From: Sphingosinicella humi
Lineage (GTDB): Bacteria > Pseudomonadota > Alphaproteobacteria > Sphingomonadales > Sphingomonadaceae
NCBI RefSeq assembly: GCF_003129465.1
Contig: NZ_QFFF01000001.1
Location: 2,155,501-2,219,500, forward strand
DNA: 64,000 nucleotides
Direction: 5' to 3'
The position numbers were made by a program, and so were the translations under genes. Positions 34,575 through 43,743 of this stretch are shown here, one piece after another. The notes beneath the pieces are model-generated. The model was not told the DNA's origin. It did not search any database and saw only the letters and a list, made by a program, of their open reading frames with translations. The stretch's first letter is position 1. Each line of letters starts with the position of its first letter.

Positions 34575-35066
34575 CTAAGTACCGCCGGGGCGAGGGTCAA
34601 CCGGGTTCCGGCGGCGGAGGCGATGAAGGAGTTGGCGGACGGTGGCGCCGGTGACGGGGTCGCGCCAATCGGCGGCGATCTCGGAAAGCGGCTCCAGCAC
34701 GAAGAGGCGGTCGCGGAAGGAGGGGTGGGGGATGACCAGTCCCTCGCCCTCGTAGGGGCCGCCGGACCATAGCACTATGTCGAGGTCGAGCACGCGCGGG
34801 CCCCAGCGCCGACCGCCGCGCCGGCCGAACGCGCGTTCGATCGACTTCAGCTCCGCCAGCAGGTCGGACGGCTCCAGATCCGTCGCGACGATGGCGGCGG
34901 CATTGGCGAAGCCGCGCCCGGCCGGACCGAGGGCGGGCGTGGCGCGGATCGAGGACAAGAGCTGGACGCCCAGCGTCTCCGCCGCGGCGCGAACCGTGTC
35001 GGCCGGGGCACCGTGACGGCTGCGACGGTTCGACCCGAGCGCGATGGCGTAGCTTGTCAGGACCAT
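34575..35066 (-). CDS. folK: 2-amino-4-hydroxy-6-hydroxymethyldihydropteridine diphosphokinase
   Basis: A 163-residue HPPK, which pyrophosphorylates 6-hydroxymethyl-dihydropterin in folate synthesis. Family marks are YAIALGSNRRSRHG at the N-terminus, GRGFANAAAIV, and the signature RRWGPRVLDLDIVLW with the metal-binding aspartates, followed by IPHPSFRDRLFVLEPL. Length is normal. It lies just upstream of the tRNA-Lys on the same strand, 16 nt apart. Confidence 0.95.
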   Translation of the reverse strand: MVLTSYAIALGSNRRSRHGAPADTVRAAAETLGVQLLSSIRATPALGPAGRGFANAAAIVATDLEPSDLLAELKSIERAFGRRGGRRWGPRVLDLDIVLWSGGPYEGEGLVIPHPSFRDRLFVLEPLSEIAADWRDPVTGATVRQLLHRLRRRNPVDPRPGGT

Positions 35067-35079
35067 GAAGCGCGCCCTA

Positions 35080-35165
35080 GACCATTTCCCTTGGGAAATG
35101 GTCCAGATTGTTGATGGAAGCGCTTTCTGGCCGCAAAACCGGTTCCCACTTTTGCGGAAAGCGCT
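35080..35165. repeat. Intergenic palindromic repeat, family D
   Basis: A perfect 11-bp palindrome (GACCATTTCCC, TT, GGGAAATGGTC; 35080-35103) is followed by a longer inverted repeat with arms AGCGCTTTC...GAAAGCGCT (35119-35165) around CGCAAAA/TTTTGCG. Elements with the core CCGGTTCCCACTTTTGCGG are scattered in many alphaproteobacteria. It fills the space between divergent folK and the UDG gene. Confidence 0.75.
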
Positions 35166-35178
35166 CTAGACGGTCCCC

Positions 35179-35841
35179 ATGCTTCCCGCCAGTTCCCCAG
35201 TCCCTGAGGCCGAGCCGCCGCACGATTGCCCGCTGTGCCCGCGTCTCGTTGCCTTTCGTGAGGAGTTGAGAGCCGAACATCCCGACTGGTGGAACGCGCC
35301 GGTTCAGGCCTTCGGCGATCCCGATGCGTGGCTTGGGATCGTCGGCCTCGCCCCCGGCAAGCATGGGGCGAACCGAACCGGCCGGCCCTTCACCGGCGAC
35401 TATGCGGGCGTGCTGCTCTACGACACGCTGAAGAAGTTCGGTTTGGCCGAGGGCGTCTATGAGGAGCGGGTGGACGACAGCCTCCGCCTCACCGGCTGTG
35501 CGATCATCAACTCGGTCAAATGCCTGCCGCCGCAAAACAAGCCGCTGCCGAGCGAGATCGAGACCTGCCGCAGTTTCCTCAGCCTGTCCGTGGCCGCGCT
35601 GCCCAGCGCGCGCGTGCTGGTCGCCCTCGGCCAGATCGCCCACGGCGCGGCCGTGCGGACGTGCGGCGGCGTTCCGGCGCGCTACAAGTTCGGACATCTG
35701 GCCGAGCATGTGCTCCCCGATGGCCGCGTCCTGATCGATAGCTATCACTGCTCCCGCTACAACCAGAATACCGGCCGGCTGACGGCGGAGATGTTCGAAG
35801 CGGTGTTCGCCCGGGCACTGGAGGTTAAAGGCAAATCCTAA
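35179..35841 (+). CDS. Uracil-DNA glycosylase, family 5 (UDGb type)
   Basis: A 220-residue protein of the uracil-DNA glycosylase superfamily. Motif A is GLAPGKHGANRTGRPFTGD and motif B is SYHCSRYNQNTGRLT, as in family 5 UDGb enzymes; NSVKCLPPQNKPLP lies between. Cysteines near the N-terminus (DCPLCPRL) and the mid-region suggest an Fe-S cluster as in families 4 and 5. It removes uracil, and in this family also hypoxanthine, from DNA. Confidence 0.9.
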   Translation: MLPASSPVPEAEPPHDCPLCPRLVAFREELRAEHPDWWNAPVQAFGDPDAWLGIVGLAPGKHGANRTGRPFTGDYAGVLLYDTLKKFGLAEGVYEERVDDSLRLTGCAIINSVKCLPPQNKPLPSEIETCRSFLSLSVAALPSARVLVALGQIAHGAAVRTCGGVPARYKFGHLAEHVLPDGRVLIDSYHCSRYNQNTGRLTAEMFEAVFARALEVKGKS

Positions 35842-35861
35842 GCCTCGAACGGAACCTTCGT

Positions 35862-36710
35862 TCAAATGTCCTGGGTCAGCCGCTCATAGAGCTCCGGCCT
35901 GCGGTCGCGGAAGAAGCCGAAGGCGGCGCGGTGGCGCTTGACCTGGTCAAGGTCGAGCGTGGCGGTAAGGACCCCGGTCTCGGTCGCTCCGAACTCGGCC
36001 AGGATGTCGCCGCGCTCGTCGCAGATGAAGCTGTGGCCGTAGAAGCGCTGGCCCCCCTCGGTTCCGATGCGGTTGGCGGCGACGACGGGGACGACGTTCG
36101 ACACGGCGTGTCCGATCATCGCGCGACGCCAGAGGCGGCTGGTGTCGAGATCGGGATCGTGCGGCTCGGTGCCGATGGCGGTCGGGTAGAGCAGGATCTC
36201 GGCGCCCATCAGCATCAGGGTGCGAGCCGTTTCGGGATACCATTGGTCCCAGCAGACGGCGGGGCCGAGCGTGCCGAGCGGCGTCTTCCACACCTTGAAG
36301 CCGGTATTGCCGGGGCGGAAATAGAATTTCTCCGAATAGCCGGGTCCGTCGGGGATGTGGCTCTTGCGATAGACGCCCATCACCGCGCCCTGATCGTCGA
36401 TCATGGCGAGGCTGTTGTAATGATGATGGCCCTCCGCCTCGAAGAAGCTGGTCGGGATATAGACGCCGAGCTCCTGCGCCAGCGCCTGCATGGCGAGCAC
36501 GGCCGGATGCTCGCCCACCGGAAGGGCGCGGGCGAAATGCCCTTCATCCTGGGTGCGGCAGAAATAATGGCCTTCGAACAGCTCGGGCGGCAGGATCACC
36601 TTCGCGCCCTTGGCCGCTGCCTCGCGCACAAGCTCGCCGACCGCGGCGATATTCTCCTCGACGCTGTCGGTGAAGGCGAGCTGGAGGGCGGCGACGGTAA
36701 GCTCAGACAT
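35862..36710 (-). CDS. aguB: N-carbamoylputrescine amidase
   Basis: A 282-residue nitrilase-family enzyme with the Glu-Lys-Cys triad in LPPELFEGHYFCRTQDE, YRKSHIPDGPGY and GPAVCWDQWYPETAR. The residues around the triad and FFEAEGHHHYNSLA are those of plant- and bacterial-type AguB, which hydrolyses N-carbamoylputrescine to putrescine. It follows aguA on the same strand, separated by a palindromic repeat, so the two steps from agmatine to putrescine are adjacent. Confidence 0.93.
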   Translation of the reverse strand: MSELTVAALQLAFTDSVEENIAAVGELVREAAAKGAKVILPPELFEGHYFCRTQDEGHFARALPVGEHPAVLAMQALAQELGVYIPTSFFEAEGHHHYNSLAMIDDQGAVMGVYRKSHIPDGPGYSEKFYFRPGNTGFKVWKTPLGTLGPAVCWDQWYPETARTLMLMGAEILLYPTAIGTEPHDPDLDTSRLWRRAMIGHAVSNVVPVVAANRIGTEGGQRFYGHSFICDERGDILAEFGATETGVLTATLDLDQVKRHRAAFGFFRDRRPELYERLTQDI

Positions 36711-36720
36711 CTCTTCATCC

Positions 36721-36796
36721 TCGTTCGTCCCGAGCGCAGTCGAGGGCGCTGCCCGGACTCATCACATTCCGCCCCTCGCCTACGCTCGGGACGAAC
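36721..36796. repeat. Intergenic palindromic repeat, family B
   Basis: Arms TCGTTCGTCCCGAGCG (36721-) and TACGCTCGGGACGAAC (about 36781-36796) are inverted, with CAGTCGAGGGCGCT and CGCCCCTCG inside. It occupies the whole spacer between aguA and aguB. It is the sister of the element at 14461-14562. Confidence 0.7.
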
Positions 36797-36804
36797 CAAA
36801 TCCC

Positions 36805-37782
36805 CTATACCGGCCCCTGCTGGCTGATGCAGTGGAAGCTGCCGCCGCCCGTCAGCACATGGTCGGCCCTGAAACCGACCGTCTCGCGTCCGGGGAAGAG
36901 GGCGGCGATCGCCTCCACAGCGGCGGCGTCGTTGGGCGCGCCATAGAGCGGGACGACGACGGCCGCATTGCCGATGTAGAAGTTCATATAGGAGGCGGGG
37001 ATGATTTCGCCATCGCGGAGGACGCGGCCGGGGGAGGGGATCGGGACGACTTCGACGCCAAAGGCCTTGGCGCGTGCCTTCGCGTCCTCATAGACGGCGG
37101 CATTGGGGTCGTCGCCCGCGGGGACGGGAATGGCGAGGCGATTCTCGCCGACGAAGCGGGCGAGATTGTCGACATGGCCGTCGGTGTGGTCGTTGAGGAG
37201 ACCGTCGCCGAGCCAGAGGATGCGATCGAGGCCGAGGTCGCGCTTCAGCCGCGCCTCGACCTCGTCGCGGCTCATGCCGGGATTGCGGTTCGGATTGAGG
37301 AGACACTGCTCGGTCGTGACGGCGAGGCCAGTGCCGTCGACGTCGATCGCGCCGCCCTCCAATATCCAGTCGTGACGGTCGGCCTTAAGATCGATGGTCT
37401 CGGCGAGACGGAGGCCGATCGTGTCGTCGCCTTCCAGCTCATATTTGCCGCCCCAGCCGTTGAAGGCGAAGTCCGCCGCCGCCCGCTGGCCGCTGCTCTT
37501 GAGGATCAGCGGTGCCGTGTCGCGCAGCCAGATATCGCCGAAAATCTCCTGGACGACTTCGATGTCGGGTCCCGCCAGCTCGCGAGCGCGTTCGACCGAT
37601 TCCGGATCGGCCGCGACCAGGCGCACCTGCTCGCCCTTGCCCCCCGCATGGACGGCCTGGGCGAAGGCCACCACTTCGGCGCGGGCGGGTTCGAGATCGT
37701 CCTCCCACAGATCGGCGTGGCTCGGAAAGCCGATCCAGACGAACTGGTGGGGAGCCCATTCGGGCGGTTGGCGAAATGTCAT
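36805..37782 (-). CDS. aguA: Agmatine deiminase
   Basis: A 325-residue guanidine-modifying-fold enzyme that converts agmatine to N-carbamoylputrescine. The catalytic cysteine is in LTGGGSFHCISQQ at the C-terminus. Other marks are WAPHQFVWIGFPSHADLW, the Asp/Glu/His region IWLRDTAP, GGAIDVDGTG, and NDHTDGHVDNLARFV. It starts the agu pair and precedes aguB. Confidence 0.95.
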   Translation of the reverse strand: MTFRQPPEWAPHQFVWIGFPSHADLWEDDLEPARAEVVAFAQAVHAGGKGEQVRLVAADPESVERARELAGPDIEVVQEIFGDIWLRDTAPLILKSSGQRAAADFAFNGWGGKYELEGDDTIGLRLAETIDLKADRHDWILEGGAIDVDGTGLAVTTEQCLLNPNRNPGMSRDEVEARLKRDLGLDRILWLGDGLLNDHTDGHVDNLARFVGENRLAIPVPAGDDPNAAVYEDAKARAKAFGVEVVPIPSPGRVLRDGEIIPASYMNFYIGNAAVVVPLYGAPNDAAAVEAIAALFPGRETVGFRADHVLTGGGSFHCISQQGPV

Positions 37783-37792
37783 TGTCGTGATC

Positions 37793-37838
37793 CGCTCATC
37801 CTGAGTAGCCGTTGAAAAGGCTCAACTCAGGATGAGCG
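37793..37838. repeat. Palindromic repeat, family C (short copy)
   Basis: Perfect 14-bp arms CGCTCATCCTGAGT and ACTCAGGATGAGCG around an 18-nt loop. The core CTCATCCTGAG is shared with the larger repeats at 44795-44931 and 45221-45404. It sits between the M28 peptidase and aguA and may end the peptidase transcript. Confidence 0.75.
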
Positions 37839-37857
37839 AGCAGTCTTTCAAGACCGG

Positions 37858-39549
37858 CTATTCCGCGCCGGCCCGCGATTTGTCGCGGATGGCGCGGAAT
37901 TCGGCCGTCGGATACCAGTTCGGCCATTCGTTCGTATCGGCCAGCTCGCGCCCGACCTGATAGTAGATTTCCAGATCGCGGAGCGCGCCCGACCAGTCCC
38001 AATTGGGATCATACTCGTCCGCGGGCCCGTGGTAGCGGTTGGCGCGATAATCCTCGGCCGCGGCGCGGCCAGCGGCGATGCCGCCGTTGACAAGGTCATC
38101 GCCGCTCTCGGCATAGAGCATCGGCACGCCATATTTGGCGAGGCTGAAATGGTCGGAGCGGTAATAGGAACCCGCCTCCGGCGTCGATTCCGGCTTCAGC
38201 GCGACGCCGTGCTGGCCAAGGGCACGCTCGAGATAATCCTCAAGCTCCGACTTGCCGCGGCCGACCACGACCATGTCGCGAGTCTCCCCGACGAGGTTGA
38301 GGCCGTCTATGTTGATGCCTCCCACCGTCTGATTGAGCGGGTAGACCGGGTTGGCGCCGTAATAGGCCGAGCCGAGCAGGCCGGATTCCTCGGCGGTGAC
38401 GGCGAGGAAGATGATTGAGCGATCGGGCGCGCCGGCCTTGGCGAAAGCCTCGGCGAGGGCGACGAGCCCCGCGGTGCCGCTCGCATTGTCGACGGCGCCA
38501 TTGCAGATATTGTCGCCGTCGACCGGCTCGCAGATGCCGAGATGGTCCCAATGCGCGGTGTAGATCACATATTCATCGGGCCGCTCGCTTCCGGGCAGGA
38601 TGCCGATGACGTTGCGGGACGCCTGCCGCTCGATCTTGTTGTCGAAGGCGATGTTCGCCTTCAGGCCCAGGGGAACGGCCTTGAAGCCCTTCTGCTTGGC
38701 GGCGGCGGTGAGGGTGGCGAGGTCCTTCCCGGCCGCGGCCATGACCTGCTGGGCCGCCTCGTTTGTCAGCCAGCCGTTGACGACGGTCTCGTCCATGTTG
38801 TTGGCGGGAGCGTCGGTGTAGAGCTGCGGCCCCGTCCAGCTGCTGCGCACGACGTTCCAGCCATAGGCGGCGGGCTCGGTCTCGTGGACGATGAAGGCGG
38901 CGGCGGCGCCCTGGCGCGCGGCCTCCTCGAACTTGTAGGTCCAGCGGCCATAATAGGTCATGGCGCGACCCTCGAACGGACCCTCGAGCCCCTGGGTCTC
39001 ATAATCCGGATCGTTGACCAGGATGATGACCGTCTTGCCCTTGACGTCGAGCCCGGCATAGTCGTTCCAGCCGCGCTCGGGCGCGTTGATGCCGTAGCCG
39101 ACGAAGACGACGTCGGAATTCTTGACCTCGGTATGCGGCGTGAAGCGGTAGCTGACCGCGACCATGTCTTCCTTATAGTCGAAGGAGAGAGGCTGCTTGC
39201 CGCCGGTGAAGCTGAGGTCGGGATCGCCCTCCAGCGAGACCTGGACGAGCGGCACTTCCTGATACCAGCTGCCATTGTTGCCGGGCTGCAGCCCCGCCTT
39301 GTCGAACTGCTGGGCGAGATAGCTGACCGTCTTCTCGCCGCCAGGCGTGCCGGGGGCGCGGCCCTGGAACTCGTCGGACGAGAGAGTCTGCGTTACCGTC
39401 TTCAGCGTCTCCAGCGAGATCTCCGGCTGCGCTGCTGGCGGCGCGCTCACGGCCTGAGGCGCGGCCGCCGGGGCCGGGGGCGTGTCCACTGGAGCACAGG
39501 CTCCGATCGAGGCAGCGACCAGTGCAGCCGGAATCAACCCTAAGCGCAT
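37858..39549 (-). CDS. M28 family metallopeptidase, lipoprotein
   Basis: A 563-residue zinc aminopeptidase. It has a lipoprotein signal (lipobox IGAC in AASIGACAPVDTPP) and a Pro/Ala-rich linker, then a PA-type inserted domain and the M28 core. Zinc-site motifs are VIYTAHWDHLG, NGAVDNASGTAG and VTAEESGLLGS, with YYRSDHFSLAKYGVP downstream. Such enzymes take part in periplasmic peptide degradation. It is divergent from the S9 peptidase 144 nt away. Confidence 0.92.
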   Translation of the reverse strand: MRLGLIPAALVAASIGACAPVDTPPAPAAAPQAVSAPPAAQPEISLETLKTVTQTLSSDEFQGRAPGTPGGEKTVSYLAQQFDKAGLQPGNNGSWYQEVPLVQVSLEGDPDLSFTGGKQPLSFDYKEDMVAVSYRFTPHTEVKNSDVVFVGYGINAPERGWNDYAGLDVKGKTVIILVNDPDYETQGLEGPFEGRAMTYYGRWTYKFEEAARQGAAAAFIVHETEPAAYGWNVVRSSWTGPQLYTDAPANNMDETVVNGWLTNEAAQQVMAAAGKDLATLTAAAKQKGFKAVPLGLKANIAFDNKIERQASRNVIGILPGSERPDEYVIYTAHWDHLGICEPVDGDNICNGAVDNASGTAGLVALAEAFAKAGAPDRSIIFLAVTAEESGLLGSAYYGANPVYPLNQTVGGINIDGLNLVGETRDMVVVGRGKSELEDYLERALGQHGVALKPESTPEAGSYYRSDHFSLAKYGVPMLYAESGDDLVNGGIAAGRAAAEDYRANRYHGPADEYDPNWDWSGALRDLEIYYQVGRELADTNEWPNWYPTAEFRAIRDKSRAGAE

Positions 39550-39693
39550 GCCAAATCTCCTCGTCGGCGGTGGTGGAACGAGGGGCCGCTATAGGCAAGG
39601 GGCCGGGCCCCGCGCAAGGTTCAGGAGGTTTTTGTCCCTTGCGAATTTGCCCGCTGCCTGATCTATTCCGGCTCGGGGTACAGGGGGGTTAAC

Positions 39694-41688
39694 ATGTTGA
39701 AGTCTTTGCTCGCTTTCGGCGCCGTCACGCTTGCCGCGGCGCCGGTCCAGGCCCAGTCCGTCGATTCCAAGGCGACCATGTTCGGCCAGAGGGAGAGTGT
39801 CCAGGCGATCGACATTTCGCCGGACGGAACGAAGGTCGTTTATGTCGCGCCCGGACCTGGCCGGCAGACGGTGGCTTATGTCGCGTCGCTGGACGGGGGC
39901 GCGCCGCAGCCGGTCATGGCCTCCGATGCCAATCCGCAGAACCTGTCATGGTGCAGTTTCGTCACCGACGATCGACTGATCTGCAGGATCAACGCGCTCA
40001 CCGACTTCTACGGCACGCTAGTCGGCCAAACCCGGCTGCTCGCGATCGACACCGACGGCAGCGATCCCAAAGAGCTGGGCGAGCGCCGGTCCGAATATGA
40101 CGCCTATCTGCGCCAGTTCGACGGCTCCATCCTGGACTGGTTGCCGGGCGAAGGCGGCGACGTGCTGATGAGCCGGGAATATATACCCGAAGCCGGCAGG
40201 ATCGGGACGCGGCTGATCCGGAGCAAGCGGGGCCTGGCGGTCGAGCGGATCGACACGAGAAGCCTGAAGCGCTCCGTAATCGAGCCCGCTGCGGAGCATG
40301 CGGCCAGCTACATCACCGATGCGCGCGGCCATGTGCGGATCATGGAGACGGCGCGGGCGGAAGGGGCGACGGGACAGCTGTCGCCCATGATTCGCTATCA
40401 TTATCGGCCGACCGGGCGTTCGGACTGGGTGGAGTTTTCCACCTACAATGTGCTCACCGGCGAGGGCGCCATGCCGATCGCGGTCGAGGCCGATCTTGAC
40501 GCTGCCTATGTGCTCAAGAAGCTCAATGGGCGCGATGCGCTTTATCGGGTGAAGCTCGACGGATCGGGGACGAGCGAGCTGGTCTACGCCAACGACAGGG
40601 TCGACGTGGACAATGTCGTGCGCGCCGCGCACGGACAGCGGGTCATCGGCGTCACCTTCGCCGAGGAGCTGCGTCAGGTCGTCTATTTCGACGAGGAATA
40701 TAAGACGCTCGCCGCGTCGCTTTCCAAGGCCATTCCCAACCTGCCGTTGATCCAGTTCCCCGGATCGAGCGCCGATGGGAACCGCCTGCTCGTCTATGCC
40801 GGCAGCGATTCCGATCCCGGCCGTTACTATGTCTACGACAAGGCGGCGCGGACCCTGAACGAGATCATGCTGGTTCGTCCGCAGCTCGAAAATGTGAAGC
40901 TCGCCGACGTCAGGCCGGTTTCCTATCCGGCGGGCGATGGCGTCTCCATTCCCGCCTATCTGACGCTGCCGCCCGGCAAGGAAGGATCGAAAAACCTGCC
41001 GGCGATCGTGCTTCCCCACGGCGGGCCCCAGGCCCGCGACGAATGGGGCTTCGACTGGCTGTCGCAATATCTCGCCAGCCTCGGCTATGCCGTTATACAG
41101 CCCAACTATCGGGGATCGGCCGGCTATGGCGAAGAATGGCTCGCCAAGAACGGCTACCAGGGGTGGCGGACCTCCATCGGCGACGTGACGGCGGCCGGGA
41201 AATGGCTGGTAAGCCAAGGGATCGCCGATCCCAAGCGTCTTGCCATTCTGGGCTGGTCTTATGGCGGCTATGCTGCGCTTCAATCCTCGGTGATCGCGCC
41301 GGACCTCTTCAAGGCCGTGGTCGCGATCGCGCCGGTGACGGACCTCGGCATGCTCAAGACCGAGCGAAAGGACTACACCAACGCCCGGATCAATCTGGAT
41401 TATATCGGAAGCGGCCCGCATATCGCGGAAGGGTCGCCGCTGCGCAACGTCGCCAGCATCTCGGCGCCGGTGCTCATGTTCCACGGTGATCGCGACGCGA
41501 ATGTCGGCATCGCCCAGGCCCGCGCCATGGACGAAGCGCTTCGGGCGGCAGGCAAGCCTAGCCGGCTCGTCGTCTACGAGGGGCTGGCCCACAGTCTGGT
41601 GGACTCGGACGCCCGTACCGACATGCTGACGAAGATCGGCGCGTTCCTCTCCGACAACCTCGCATCGTCGGAACGGTTGGCTCCATAA
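39694..41688 (+). CDS. S9 family (prolyl oligopeptidase-type) peptidase
   Basis: A 664-residue secreted serine peptidase. A signal peptide (residues 1-21, ending PVQAQ) is followed by a beta-propeller-like region (about 40-400) and a C-terminal alpha/beta hydrolase domain. The nucleophile is in LGWSYGGYA; the Asp is in MFHGDRDANVG and the His in GLAHSLVD. The conserved LPHGGPQARDEWGFDWLSQY marks S9 acylaminoacyl/dipeptidyl peptidases. It is paired divergently with the M28 peptidase. Confidence 0.93.
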   Translation: MLKSLLAFGAVTLAAAPVQAQSVDSKATMFGQRESVQAIDISPDGTKVVYVAPGPGRQTVAYVASLDGGAPQPVMASDANPQNLSWCSFVTDDRLICRINALTDFYGTLVGQTRLLAIDTDGSDPKELGERRSEYDAYLRQFDGSILDWLPGEGGDVLMSREYIPEAGRIGTRLIRSKRGLAVERIDTRSLKRSVIEPAAEHAASYITDARGHVRIMETARAEGATGQLSPMIRYHYRPTGRSDWVEFSTYNVLTGEGAMPIAVEADLDAAYVLKKLNGRDALYRVKLDGSGTSELVYANDRVDVDNVVRAAHGQRVIGVTFAEELRQVVYFDEEYKTLAASLSKAIPNLPLIQFPGSSADGNRLLVYAGSDSDPGRYYVYDKAARTLNEIMLVRPQLENVKLADVRPVSYPAGDGVSIPAYLTLPPGKEGSKNLPAIVLPHGGPQARDEWGFDWLSQYLASLGYAVIQPNYRGSAGYGEEWLAKNGYQGWRTSIGDVTAAGKWLVSQGIADPKRLAILGWSYGGYAALQSSVIAPDLFKAVVAIAPVTDLGMLKTERKDYTNARINLDYIGSGPHIAEGSPLRNVASISAPVLMFHGDRDANVGIAQARAMDEALRAAGKPSRLVVYEGLAHSLVDSDARTDMLTKIGAFLSDNLASSERLAP

Positions 41689-41715
41689 AAAAGGGGGGGG
41701 CGAAGAGCCCCCCTT
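41687..41715 (-). terminator. Rho-independent terminator of rpsD
   Basis: Read on the minus strand, AAGGGGGG and CCCCCCTT form an 8-bp stem around a 9-nt loop, and a run of T follows. It lies 24 nt past the rpsD stop and overlaps the end of the convergent S9 peptidase gene. Confidence 0.85.
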
Positions 41716-41739
41716 GCATGTCCTGGTGATGGCCGCCGC

Positions 41740-42354
41740 TTAGCGCGAGTAGAACTCGACGACCAGGTTCGGCTCCATCTTCACCGGGTAGGGAACCTCG
41801 TCCAGCGTCGGGACGCGGGTGAAGGTGACCTTGGCGGTGCCGTCGGGGACGACATAGTCGGGGATGTCGCGCTCGGCGAGGCTCTGGGCTTCCATAACCA
41901 GCGCCATTTCCTGCGCCTTGGAGCCGAGCGAGATCTCGTCGCCGACATTCACGCGGCGCGAGGCGATGTTGCACTTCACGCCGTTGACGCGGATGTGGCC
42001 GTGGCTGACCATCTGGCGCGCGGCCCAGATCGTCGGGGCGAACTTGGCGCGATAGACGATCATGTCGAGGCGGCGCTCGAGGAGGCCGATCAGGTTCTGC
42101 GAGGCGTCGCCCTTCATGCGGGCGGCTTCGGTGAAGGTCCGCTTGAACTGCTTCTCGGTGACGTCGCCGTAATAGCCCTTCAGCTTCTGCTTGGCGCGGA
42201 GCTGGAGGCCGAAGTCGGAAATCTTGCCCTTGCGGCGCTGGCCGTGCTGGCCGGGGCCATATTCACGCTTGTTGACGGGCGACTTCGGACGACCGAAGAC
42301 GTTCTCGCCCATGCGGCGGTCGAGCTTGTATTTGGCGCTGCTGCGCTTCGACAT
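41740..42354 (-). CDS. rpsD: 30S ribosomal protein S4
   Basis: A 204-residue primary 16S rRNA-binding protein. It has the N-terminal domain ([20 protein letters not shown]) and the S4 RNA-binding domain ([20 protein letters not shown] and [19 protein letters not shown]). It is in a single-gene unit, as usual in alphaproteobacteria, and has its own terminator. Confidence 0.98.
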   Translation of the reverse strand: MSKRSSAKYKLDRRMGENVFGRPKSPVNKREYGPGQHGQRRKGKISDFGLQLRAKQKLKGYYGDVTEKQFKRTFTEAARMKGDASQNLIGLLERRLDMIVYRAKFAPTIWAARQMVSHGHIRVNGVKCNIASRRVNVGDEISLGSKAQEMALVMEAQSLAERDIPDYVVPDGTAKVTFTRVPTLDEVPYPVKMEPNLVVEFYSR

Positions 42355-42529
42355 GAGATTACTCCAATTTGCTTGCGTCTGATTCCCTGGAACCGCACCA
42401 CCGGACCGAGGGCCCGGCGCGGCATCCGCTTCACCAGGGGTGCGGAGCCAATTGCGAAGGCGGGCTCTTGGCCGCTCGCGCTGGAGAAGTCAACCTCGAC
42501 AGCCGGTTTGAGGACGCTAAACAGCGGGC

Positions 42530-42841
42530 ATGACCGAGAACAGAGTGAAGCCCGCGGATTGCACCACCATGGCCGAAGTCCGCCACGGCGTCGATCGGCT
42601 GGACGAAGAGATCGCGGCGCGGCTCGCAGAGCGTTTCCGCTATATGGAGGCGGCTGCGCGGATCAAGCCGGATCGGGACGCGGTGCGCGACGAACGGCGC
42701 AAGGCAGAGGTGATCGCCAAGGTGAAAGCGACGGCCGCGCGCGAAGGCGGCCCGGCGGCCCGGATCGCGCTCCTCTACGACGCGCTCGTGGAAAGCTCGA
42801 TCGCCTACGAGTTTGAGCGCTTCGACGAGCGCAGCGGATAA
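42530..42841 (+). CDS. Chorismate mutase (AroQ class)
   Basis: A 103-residue all-helical protein with AroQ features: RHGVDRLDEEIAARLAERF at the N-terminus, then the substrate-contact region MEAAARIKPDRDAVRDERR and a last helix ending in FERF. It converts chorismate to prephenate for Phe/Tyr synthesis. In sphingomonads such monofunctional AroQ proteins lie alone, as here; salicylate-lyase-type homologues exist but are longer-branched. Confidence 0.88.
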   Translation: MTENRVKPADCTTMAEVRHGVDRLDEEIAARLAERFRYMEAAARIKPDRDAVRDERRKAEVIAKVKATAAREGGPAARIALLYDALVESSIAYEFERFDERSG

Positions 42842-42891
42842 GGACCGCCGAGGCGCTGACCTCGGCGTTCCTGGCCCTCGCGATAGGGTGA

Positions 42892-43146
42892 TTATTCGCC
42901 CGGCCGCGGGACGGCCGACTGAATGCGGGTCGTATTGTCCCGCTGCTGCCGGCGGATATCGGCCCACTCGGCGGCCGTGTGACAGGTCTTCTTCACGGCG
43001 AGCCGGCTGCCGGTCAACTTGACCTTCTCGCAGATGATGCGGCTTGAATCGCCCATGTCGGCCGACTTGTCCTTCTTCTCGGAAGCCAGGGCGGCAACCG
43101 GAACCAGCGACAGGGCCACGGCGACGGCAATTATCTTTTTCATCAA
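42892..43146 (-). CDS. Small secreted protein, paralogue 1 of 3
   Basis: An 84-residue precursor with a Sec signal peptide (residues 1-21, ending AALAS). The mature ~60 residues contain DMGDSSRIICEKVKLTGSRL and KKTCHTAAEWADIRRQQR, two cysteines probably forming one disulfide, and end in TTRIQSAVPRPG. Two close relatives follow at 43223 and 43744 on the same strand. The family is common in sphingomonads but has no known function. Confidence 0.8.
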   Translation of the reverse strand: MMKKIIAVAVALSLVPVAALASEKKDKSADMGDSSRIICEKVKLTGSRLAVKKTCHTAAEWADIRRQQRDNTTRIQSAVPRPGE

Positions 43147-43222
43147 AGTCTTCCTAACATCTGTGTCGTTCTAAATGTGTGATCTCTCCGTCACGCTCCG
43201 GAGCCATGGCGCTATGTCGCCA

Positions 43223-43498
43223 TCACTGTGCACAGCCTAAGCCGCCGCCGCCCACTTGGCACGGCTTGAATCCTTGAATGCGATCGGTCTGCATACGCTG
43301 CTGGCGGCGAATGTCGGCCCATTCGGCAGCCGTGTGGCACGTCTTCTTCACGGCAAGACGGCTACCAATTATCTCGACCTTTTCGCAGATGATGCGGCTG
43401 GAATCGCCCATGTCGGCCGATTGATCCGCCTTCTTCTCCGCGAGGGCCGGGGCAGGCGTCAGCGAAAGAGAAAGCGCCGCGATAATAAATCCTCTCAT
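43223..43498 (-). CDS. Small secreted protein, paralogue 2 of 3
   Basis: About 91 residues, starting at the ATG of MRGFIIAALSLSLTPAPALA (43498), which begins a signal peptide; the longer open frame adds 19 residues that spoil it. The mature core DMGDSSRIICEKVEIIGSRL and CHTAAEWADIRRQQR is nearly identical to paralogue 1, but the C-terminus differs (FKPCQVGGGGLGCAQ) and adds two cysteines. It is a diverged tandem duplicate. Confidence 0.75.
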   Translation of the reverse strand: MRGFIIAALSLSLTPAPALAEKKADQSADMGDSSRIICEKVEIIGSRLAVKKTCHTAAEWADIRRQQRMQTDRIQGFKPCQVGGGGLGCAQ

Positions 43499-43743
43499 CC
43501 GGCCAACCTTAGTATCGAAATCCCGAAGACTAAGCCTTACCACAAGGCACAACAAATGTCAGCATAAAGGCACCGTCAAGGCAAGTATAAACCGGCGAAC
43601 CGCCTCGGCTTGCAGCGATGCTCGTGCATTGGCACGAGGACTCTTCCAAGATCGATCAAGCCCGCCCAACCTCACTTATATGGTGCAGACCCGAGTTGCG
43701 CCGACGCGCCGAATCCCGGCGTCTGGTCGCCAGTGCTCGCCGA